Shown: piece by piece, positions 57,020 to 64,000 of the stretch
How positions within the stretch are numbered: the first letter of the stretch is position 1
Layout of the letters: every line of letters starts with the position of its first letter
NCBI GenBank assembly: GCA_024500155.1
Contig: CM044871.1
Span: 79,716,402-79,780,401, forward strand
From: Chenopodium formosanum
Taxonomy: Eukaryota > Streptophyta > Magnoliopsida > Caryophyllales > Amaranthaceae
Direction of reading: 5' to 3'
DNA length: 64,000 bases
The notes under the pieces: generated by a model
The model's database searches: none
Told to the model about the DNA's origin: nothing
What the model saw: only the letters and a program-made list of their open reading frames with translations
Made by a program: the position numbers and the translations under genes

Positions 57020-57540
57020 ATGCTTTGACTTCTGTTTGACTCTAGTTAATTTGTTTGAATCTACCACACTTGCTTTTGACTCAAGTTACTTTGCTCGAAT
57101 TCGTTTCACTTCCTTTTGATTCAATTGCTTTGTTTGAATGTATTTCATTTTAGTTTCATTGTAGTTTTCTCTTTTCAAATCCTTTTGACTTCTACTGGAA
57201 TCAAAATGATGTGTTTGAATCCGTTTTACTTCCATTTGAATAAAGAAGCTTTGTTTGAGTACATTTTATTTCCATTATATTCAAAATGATAATCTGTTTG
57301 ACTAGTTTTTTTATTCAAAATGCTTTGTTTGAATAGGTTTGACATCTGTTTGATACTTTGTTTGAATTCCTTTCACTTCTGTTTGATTCAATTGCGTTGT
57401 TGAATGTGTTTCACTTGCGTTTGATTGGAGTTGCTTTGATAGAATCCATTTTACTTATACTTGAATCATAATAATTTGTTGAAATCTAGAAGCTTTGTTT
57501 GAATACATTTCACTACCTTTTCATTCAAAACTAGTTTTAG
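57020..57540. repeat. Degenerate tandem repeat of about 40 bp
   Basis: About twelve diverged units alternate ctttgtttgaatnngttt and cacttcnnttttgattcaaa. The tttgtttgaat core recurs near 57048, 57128, 57210, 57252, 57322, 57358, 57393, 57433 and 57491. Two or three further units lie at 57795-57930. Confidence 0.75.
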
Positions 57541-58407
57541 GCTCAAACGATGCCCTGAGTTACTACATTAATTCCATGATTATTGAAATCTTTATTTATA
57601 TTTAATTTTAATAGAATGACAAATAATTAGACAATAACTTAGTGACTAACACTATGTTTTTAAAACTTAAGGTTGTGGGTTCAAATCTTTGCCAAACTAT
57701 ATTTTTAAGTACGTAATGAAAGACTTGATTGATTGAATAAGATGTCACGTGGCACCTAAACTTCTTTAGAAACACCTTTTAATATATAGTACATATGATT
57801 GCTTGAATCTGTTTGACTAGTTTTTGATTCAAAATGCTTTTTTTTTTTATTAGTTTGACTTCTGTTGACGGTAGTTGCTTTATTTGTTTCAATCCATTAC
57901 ACTTGCCTTTAATTCAAGATACTTTATAGGTGACTTCAATGAACAACAAAAGCTGAATGAGGCATAGGTTAAAGACCACTGAAAATTGTGTAATCAGTTA
58001 ATTTATATATAAAATCTATTAGTAAGTGTATAATTAATTTACCATTTTCAAACTTTTATTTATGTTGAATAAAAATAATCATGTCATTATTAGTTTTGGC
58101 GGGATATTTTTTTATGAGAGGCTGACAAGTTATAGTTACTAGATTAGCTCTTGTGTGATGCACAGATATAATAAAAAGAATTTATAATTGTGTAAATTTC
58201 AAGTCATATTATCACTCAAAATATGTAAAATCTTTGTATTAACATAAAACAAACTACCAAAATTAAAATAATATAAAAAAAAAAAAAATTCATATCTTCA
58301 ACAAAATTTAATGGACTTTACAGGGTTAATATTTGCAATCCTTAAGATTAGCTATATGTAACTTAAGATAATGTATTGTATAAAACTATAAGGTAAAGAC
58401 TAGAATA

Positions 58408-58786
58408 GACCCGGTCTACAATAATTTATTGTACACCCAATCTTCTAGTATACCATACGAATGTAATTATATCATACGAAATGTGATTATATTACTACAA
58501 AAGTGAGTATATCATCTTGAAACTGTTATGTAAATGTATCACTCAATAAGTGAATTTATCATTATAAAAAGTATCAAATAGTAAATTACATCATTCAAAA
58601 GATGATTTTTAAATTTTATCATCCTAAAGATAATTATATAATCTCATTAAATGGTTTAATTTGAGATTATATAATTCAAAATACGACTCACAAAAAGATA
58701 ATTATATCATCTAAAAAAGTGATTAATTGATTATATTATTTGAAAGTGTCAAATTTTGAGTCTACAATTATATTGTAGACCGGATC
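58408..58786. mobile_element. MITE-like element, unclassified
   Basis: The ends GACCCGGTCTACAATA and TATTGTAGACCGGATC are inverted copies with two mismatches, 379 bp apart. The inside is built of repeated tatatcat...gtgatt units of about 25 bp. No clear target duplication is visible. Confidence 0.45.
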
Positions 58787-59412
58787 CATACAAAACCAAT
58801 TGAAACTATAAAGGTACTTTACTATGTACTTAAGAAATGTTTAAGCGGGGAAAAAATGAATACAATTGGGGAAAGTGAGTATCATTGTTTGTTATTTTAG
58901 TATAGTTATTGATTATACATATAAGTTTGAAGCATGTACTAAAAGACTATATTCGTTGAATTTGGCAATTTGCATGTGAAAGCAACCATTTACTCATTCT
59001 AAAACACAGTACATGTACATCAGAATGATTGGAGTAAATTAAATAAGCAAAATAAAACATATAATAAAATAAAATAATAACAAAAGCTTGCAAAGACTTT
59101 AATTTTAAATGACTAATTCAAAGTCTTTAGGAACATTTGTTGGTTACCAGTAGCTAAGGATTCTAATAAAGTAGAAAAGTGCTTGTTATTGGATTAATAT
59201 TTTATGCAGTGAATTATGATGTGGGAACGTGGGATTATGTTTCCCATTTATTTAGCTAATTCGTTAGTTTTCTACAATAATTGATGTATTTTTTTTATTA
59301 TGATGTGGGAACGTGGGATTGAAACCATAATCAAATTGAATTTTATGAAGAAACTTATACATTGAAGTCAAAATTGTAGATTAAAAATAAAAATAATATA
59401 ATAATTGATGAC

Positions 59413-59446
59413 ATTATATTCTCTCCGTATTTTAATAAGTGTTATA

Positions 59447-59493
<47 letters not shown>

Positions 59494-60098
59494 AAAATAC
59501 TACATTTTTATAGTAAATCCTTTTCTTTTCATCGTTCCCACCCAAATATACTACTTCCTCCGTTTCATAATGTTAGTCTCATATGGAATCGGTCACATAA
59601 AATAAGAAAACAAATATATTTGAAATCTAACATTAAAGTACAACAGATTTCATAATTAATTTACCTTATTTAATTTTTTTTGATTTTTCATTAGGAAAGT
59701 ATAATTCATAATTGCATAATTTAAGGTAAAAATTTCCTAACTTAAAGTCATGTCATCAATACACAATCAATTAATTCAAAAAAAAATCAAGTTATAAATG
59801 AAATATATTCAATATGGGTAGATCTTTTTGAAACGCCCAAAATAGTATATGAGACTAACATTATGAAACGGAGGGAGTACTACTTTTTTTTTTATTAATT
59901 TATTCCTCTCACATTCATTGCTTTTTATAAATTGTTAACTCCACTATTTTTTTTTTTTTTTTATAATTTTTAATATTCCAACTACTTTATTCACCTCTTA
60001 CTCCGTATTTTATACGAGTCAATTAAAATGCCTAAAACTATATGACGGGGTCAAACTGTAACACTTATTCAAACACAAAGTATATAGATCGAAGGAGG
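59413..60098. mobile_element. Stowaway-like MITE, interrupted (candidate)
   Basis: The left end ctctccgtattttaataagtgtta faces the right end taacacttattcaaacacaaag, inverted with mismatches. A T41 run and a second MITE lie between them. The ends resemble the ctccgtattttaataagtgttaca type common in plants. Confidence 0.4.
59554..59877. mobile_element. Stowaway-type (Tc1/Mariner) MITE
   Basis: The ends cttcctccgtttcataatgt and acattatgaaacggagggag, plus the adjoining tagtctcatatg/catatgagacta, are inverted copies. TA lies on both sides. Length is 324 bp, without coding capacity. Confidence 0.85.
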
Positions 60099-60111
60099 AA
60101 AAAATTTACAT

Positions 60112-60377
60112 TATGTTTGGATTAAAGGAAATGGAGGGAAAGGAAGAGAAGAGAAATGGAGGGATGGAGTATTCTTCATTTAGATAACAAATGAGAAATG
60201 AAGGGAATTAAAGGGGAGAAAAATGGAGGGATTAATTTGTGAGAAATTGATCTCTCTAACAATGGAGAGATTTGGAAAGAAAACTCATCATTTTCCCCTC
60301 CCCTTCCTTTCTCTTCCCTCCCCTTCATCACCCTCCCCTTCTTTAACTTCCCACTTAGTTATCCAAACAAAGCCTTA
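60112..60377. mobile_element. MITE-like foldback element
   Basis: Outer tgtttggat (60114) and atccaaaca (60361) are inverted. Purine-rich aatggagggaaaggaagag on the left faces the complementary pyrimidine-rich stretch on the right, so a single strand could fold on itself. Confidence 0.55.
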
Positions 60378-60637
60378 ATGTTAGAATGACACATAAGATA
60401 CTTTGAGGGTTAATAATGTCTGCAATATTTTGTTTTAATAATAGTTAAACATAGTATATTATACTCTTGTTTCACATTCAAAACATTATTAGAAACCAGT
60501 AAAATAAAGTAAAACATAGGCACGGCACAAAATTTCAAACTAGTGCGATGGTGAAATATCTAACACGAGATAAGCAACAGCAAAAGCAAAGATATATGAA
60601 TATAGTGATTGCTGGATCGTAGAGTTTGTGAACATAC

Positions 60638-62104
60638 TTAGGCGTTATAGGAGCTCAATTCATGAATTAAGGATTGCATGTTACAATATGACGACCCACC
60701 AACTTCAACAGCCATTTTTGCCAATTCTTTCATTTTTGTTGCCCTATTTCTCATCTCCAAAGCCTCTTCAATCACCATAACTTTTCTTATTGCCTCCTTT
60801 ATATCTTCCCATTTCACGTTCCCCTCCACTGTTTTGTTCCATTGCTTAGCTCCTACACCGACCCCGGTCTTTAATATTTCCGTCACCAATTTTTCATTCT
60901 TAAATTGTTCGGCGAATATTAGCCAAGTTATCATAGGAACCCCACATGATATGCCTTCTAAAATCGAGTTCCACCCACAATGTGTGACAAATGCTCCTAT
61001 TGCTTCGTGGTCCAATATAAGCATTTGAGGTGCCCATCCCTTTATAACTAGTCCTTTTACTTTCATCCTCTTATCAAATTCATGTAGTAACCATTCCTCA
61101 TTTTTCTCATACCCACCATTCACACTATTCCTTCTCACCACCCATATAAAGTCTTGCTCCGATGATTCTAGTCCCATCGCGATCTCTTGGAGTTGCAAGG
61201 TTGAGAATTCAGCTAAGCTACCAAAGCTAATGTAAACAACCGACTTAGGCTTCTTTGAATCAAGCCACTCGAGGCACTCATGCTCATCAATAGAAGAATC
61301 CTTCCCTCTTTGAAACTTAGCTTCTTTTCCGTGGTTGCATAGTGAAACAGGACCTATATGCCATGCCCTTCTACCCATCACCTTTTTATAATACTCAGCG
61401 TAATCAGGCTCTAGTTCATAAAAGCTATTTACAATAAAGCCATAGCTCCTCGCCTCAGCCTCCATCGCACGACCGAATAACTTCTTCCATTCATCATTGA
61501 TGTGCTTATCTCCTAGCCCTCTCAAGGATGTAGGTAATTGAGATAGTGTTAACTTTATTTCATGAGGAAAGTGGGGGACGACAAATTCCTCCTCATCGGA
61601 TGAACATGATTTATAAGGCTCATACTTCCCTAGTGCTTGCATCAAACATTGTGAAAAGTAGCTAGTTCCATGAAATACTAACCTCGGAATGTTAAATTTG
61701 GATGCAACATTAGTAGCAAAAGGAAATAACATATCAGCAACTAGGCAATTAGGCTTGTATTTCTCTATCACTTTCTCTAGTGATTCTTGTAGCATCTCGG
61801 CGGCCTCCATAAATTTCATAGTCATTTCATCTGACGTTAATTGCTCTAAATTTTCGACTCCCTCAGGAAGGCAAGCTTCCTTAGAATAAAGTGGAATGAT
61901 TTCAATGTCGATTGGTGGACCGACATTGTTGTAACTTTGTAGTGGTTTAGTGAAGGTTGGTGCATTAAGAGGTGTTGTGACTATGGTTGTTTTGACATGA
62001 TGCGTTGCGAAAATTTTCGCGATGTCTAAGGTTGGGATCATATGGCCAGCGGCCATTAGTGGAAAGAAGAGTACATGAAGCCTTTGTGATTCTTCGGCTA
62101 TCAT
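60638..62104 (-). CDS. UDP-glycosyltransferase, UGT73-like (family 1)
   Basis: An intronless frame of 488 residues transfers a sugar, probably glucose, from UDP-sugar to a small molecule such as a phenolic or terpenoid in the cytosol. The N-terminus (LFFPLMAAGHMIPTLDIAK) has the catalytic His at residue 21, and an acceptor-activating Asp lies near 123 (ADMLFPF). The PSPG box spans about 355-398 (WAPQMLILDH, THCGWNS, EGISCGVPM) and ends in EQ, as in glucose users. Within it the usual TWP is TWL. The first 50 residues and PSPG are closest to UGT73 (group D). The start is the first Met; a minus-strand TATA-like TATAAGTA lies at about 62143-62150. The gene stands 4.7 kb from the P450, convergently oriented. 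Confidence 0.92.
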   Translation of the reverse strand: MIAEESQRLHVLFFPLMAAGHMIPTLDIAKIFATHHVKTTIVTTPLNAPTFTKPLQSYNNVGPPIDIEIIPLYSKEACLPEGVENLEQLTSDEMTMKFMEAAEMLQESLEKVIEKYKPNCLVADMLFPFATNVASKFNIPRLVFHGTSYFSQCLMQALGKYEPYKSCSSDEEEFVVPHFPHEIKLTLSQLPTSLRGLGDKHINDEWKKLFGRAMEAEARSYGFIVNSFYELEPDYAEYYKKVMGRRAWHIGPVSLCNHGKEAKFQRGKDSSIDEHECLEWLDSKKPKSVVYISFGSLAEFSTLQLQEIAMGLESSEQDFIWVVRRNSVNGGYEKNEEWLLHEFDKRMKVKGLVIKGWAPQMLILDHEAIGAFVTHCGWNSILEGISCGVPMITWLIFAEQFKNEKLVTEILKTGVGVGAKQWNKTVEGNVKWEDIKEAIRKVMVIEEALEMRNRATKMKELAKMAVEVGGSSYCNMQSLIHELSSYNA

Positions 62105-62552
62105 TTTTATTATGCAAGGGATTTTGTTGTTTACTTAAGTTATACTTATAGAGCTATTTATGAAAGGGAAGAAATATTATGTTACTCCAAAAATCGGCAA
62201 TATGCTTTGAATTTATTGTTTAGATTAATGGAAAAGGACAGTATAAAGTTGAGCACTTCTAAATAATCTTGGAATGTTATGGTAGTGGGAAATCTTCGAG
62301 CACCAAACACCATTGTTACTCGAATGATTTCAACGTGGATATTGTGGAAAATTTGCGTAGCTAAAAGTAGACGATTGATGAGTTTAGGTTAGGTGAAAAA
62401 TATAGAATACTTAATAATAATATTAATAAATGAAAAACAAAACTATGTCCTTTCCACCTTATACTTATTTACACTTATATTATACGAAAACTTTAATGAA
62501 ATTATAATGCGCTTATTTTGAAAGTGATTTTTGTTAAACCAATAATTGATTG

Positions 62553-62622
62553 GAAAAATAATTTTGGCATACTTATTATGAGAGCACGGTTTCCACTTTT
62601 TAATTCTCTTCTCACATACAGA

Positions 62623-62702
<80 letters not shown>

Positions 62703-62762
62703 GAAAATTAATTTTGGCATACTTATTATGAGAGAACGGTTTCCACTTTTTAATTCTCTTCT

Positions 62763-62770
<8 letters not shown>
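62553..62770. repeat. Tandem duplication joined by (AT)n
   Basis: The 65-bp stretch ttttggcatacttattatgagag...ctcttctcacata occurs at 62563-62628 and again at 62713-62766, each followed by an (AT)n array (62634-62698 and 62766-62823). This suggests duplication of one array with its flank. Confidence 0.8.
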
Positions 62771-62823
<53 letters not shown>

Positions 62824-62825
<2 letters not shown>

Positions 62826-63823
62826 ACGGATCCAGGAATCCGAAGTAGGGGTAGCACTAGACAATAATAAAAAGAAAAAGTATAACATTGTTGTAACGTA
62901 ACATAGTTAATCAGCCAAACATGGATGTTATGCGTTGTGTATTCGTATAATAATTAACAATCACATTCAAACATTTATATTGACAAATTTTTTTTTCAAT
63001 TTTTTTTTTTACAAATAATAATTCAATTATATTGTAGATATCGATTATACTATTATAAACTTTTTGTCAAAGTTGCATATGAATTTATACCGAAAACTTT
63101 GGTACGTATAAATTTTTCCTTGTGCACTTATGGCACATATGCTAACTTAAAACTTTGACTGAAAATATATATCTTTAATAATTAAACTTATAACAATTGA
63201 ATATTATAGTAATAAATGTGACGATTCCAACAAGTACCCACATGACTATATTTATTGTTATGTATAAATCACAAATATTAGCTAAAGTGAATTAGATGAA
63301 TTGTACAAAAAGTCGAAACGTTTCATTTATTTAAACACAGTTGAAGTATGATTTTTTATATTTTTTTCAGTGTAAATTTTCATACAATTATAAACAAGAT
63401 TTAATAATGGCCAAATAAATGCAATAAATATTATGCGATGAAAATGAGAAAAATGAATAAAACATAACGGAGAGAGTATTTCATATTAATAAGGATTGTT
63501 TTATAAAAAGTGTGAAAACGAAAAAAAGAAATTTATCATGAAAAGATAGTAATAGCTTATCCTTTTGTTAATTAAATAGGAGGAAAGTGGAAATTCATTT
63601 GGGTTGAAAGCAAAAAAAAAAAAAAATGATGCTAAGGGGTCTCGAACCCTGAACTTCTTGAAGACACGTAATTCACCCATCCAACTCCTTTACCACTTAA
63701 GTTATGCTGGAGACATTTAACATTAATACAGATTATAATATATATACACATACAAAGGACGGTTTTCCATCATTTTTTTTTTTGGGGTAGCACGTGCCCC
63801 CCCCGGCGTCAATGTGGATCCGC

Positions 63824-63826
<3 letters not shown>
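62824..63826. other. Unclassified repeat between two (AT)n arrays
   Basis: Bounded by gacggatccagg on the left and gtggatccgccac on the right, with ggggtagcac near both ends. AT-rich, with no coding frame. The flanking arrays end at 62823 and begin at 63827. Confidence 0.4.
63638..63704 (-). other. tRNA-like A and B boxes (SINE-like)
   Basis: The minus strand has TAACTTAAGTGG (63693-63704), an A-box-like motif, and GGTTCGAGACC (63638-63648), a full B-box match, about 45 bp apart. The stretch does not fold as a complete tRNA by eye. It may be the head of a tRNA-derived SINE or a decayed tRNA piece. Confidence 0.35.

Positions 63827-63880
<54 letters not shown>
63827..63880. repeat. (AT)n microsatellite
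   Basis: A perfect dinucleotide run of 54 bp. The 120 bp after it contain no feature I can support. Confidence 0.95.
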
Positions 63881-63881
<1 letters not shown>

Positions 63882-64000
63882 CCAAAATTATTATCTTTGT
63901 ATCAAATTTGAGGGTTTGTAGAAAGTTGATTTGCGGCGACTATTTTTCCTGCTCTCCTCACATGTTTCATTTTTATATCAATCTTTGTTCATTTTCAACT

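Noticed and set aside
62502..62888. 128-codon and 102-codon frames through the (AT)n arrays
   Set aside because: They consist of Tyr-Ile repeats from the dinucleotide runs.

Overview
This window is nuclear DNA of a flowering plant, most likely a eudicot. The signs are AT-rich intergenic DNA, GT-AG introns, plant-specific retrotransposon lineages, Stowaway- and Tourist-type MITEs, a CYP71-clan P450 and a family-1 UDP-glycosyltransferase. I cannot name the species from sequence alone. Three quarters of the window is transposable elements nested in one another; only two intact host-type genes are visible, a P450 at 53824-55894 and a UGT at 60638-62104.

Positions 1 to about 40500 are one disrupted CACTA (En/Spm) DNA transposon. 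The 3' exons of its Tnp2 transposase lie at 2-1322 and its second gene (Transposase_24 type) at 34316-37353. GCGTCG-type subterminal repeats end near 40500. A 20-kb Ty3/Gypsy element of the Tat/Ogre lineage (1382-33872, minus strand, LTRs about 2.14 kb, TSD gtgtg, tRNA-Arg primer site) sits in it. Its left LTR was later split by a 12-kb Athila-type element (3182-15156, minus strand, 1685-bp LTRs differing at one base, TSD gccct, tRNA-Asp primer site, intact 1788-aa gag-pol). A 5'-truncated RTE-type LINE (28471-29439, TSD atattt) sits in the Ogre-like gag.

The most unusual part is the Ogre-like element. Between pol and its 3' LTR, on the strand opposite gag-pol, it carries two intron-containing protein genes: a six-exon plant-mobile-domain-like gene (17195-19546) and a two-exon DUF7745-like gene (20194-21698). 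Seven compact clusters of GGCGCC palindromes with a shared layout occur at the element's control regions: in both LTRs, upstream of each antisense gene, after pol, and twice in the leader. In the LTRs and before the second antisense gene the cluster lies about 40-60 bp upstream of a TATA box.

Positions 41250-55900 hold a tandem duplication of a P450 gene with its upstream DNA. Copy 1 (44448-51426) is a pseudogene broken by two Copia elements and two deletions. Its upstream region gained a MULE-type element and a Tourist-type MITE, and both empty sites are preserved in copy 2. Copy 2 (53824-55894) is an intact CYP736A-like gene with an unusual I-helix. Positions 55895-60637 hold repeats and MITEs. 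A UGT73-like gene follows, then (AT)n arrays and an unclassified repeat to the window end.
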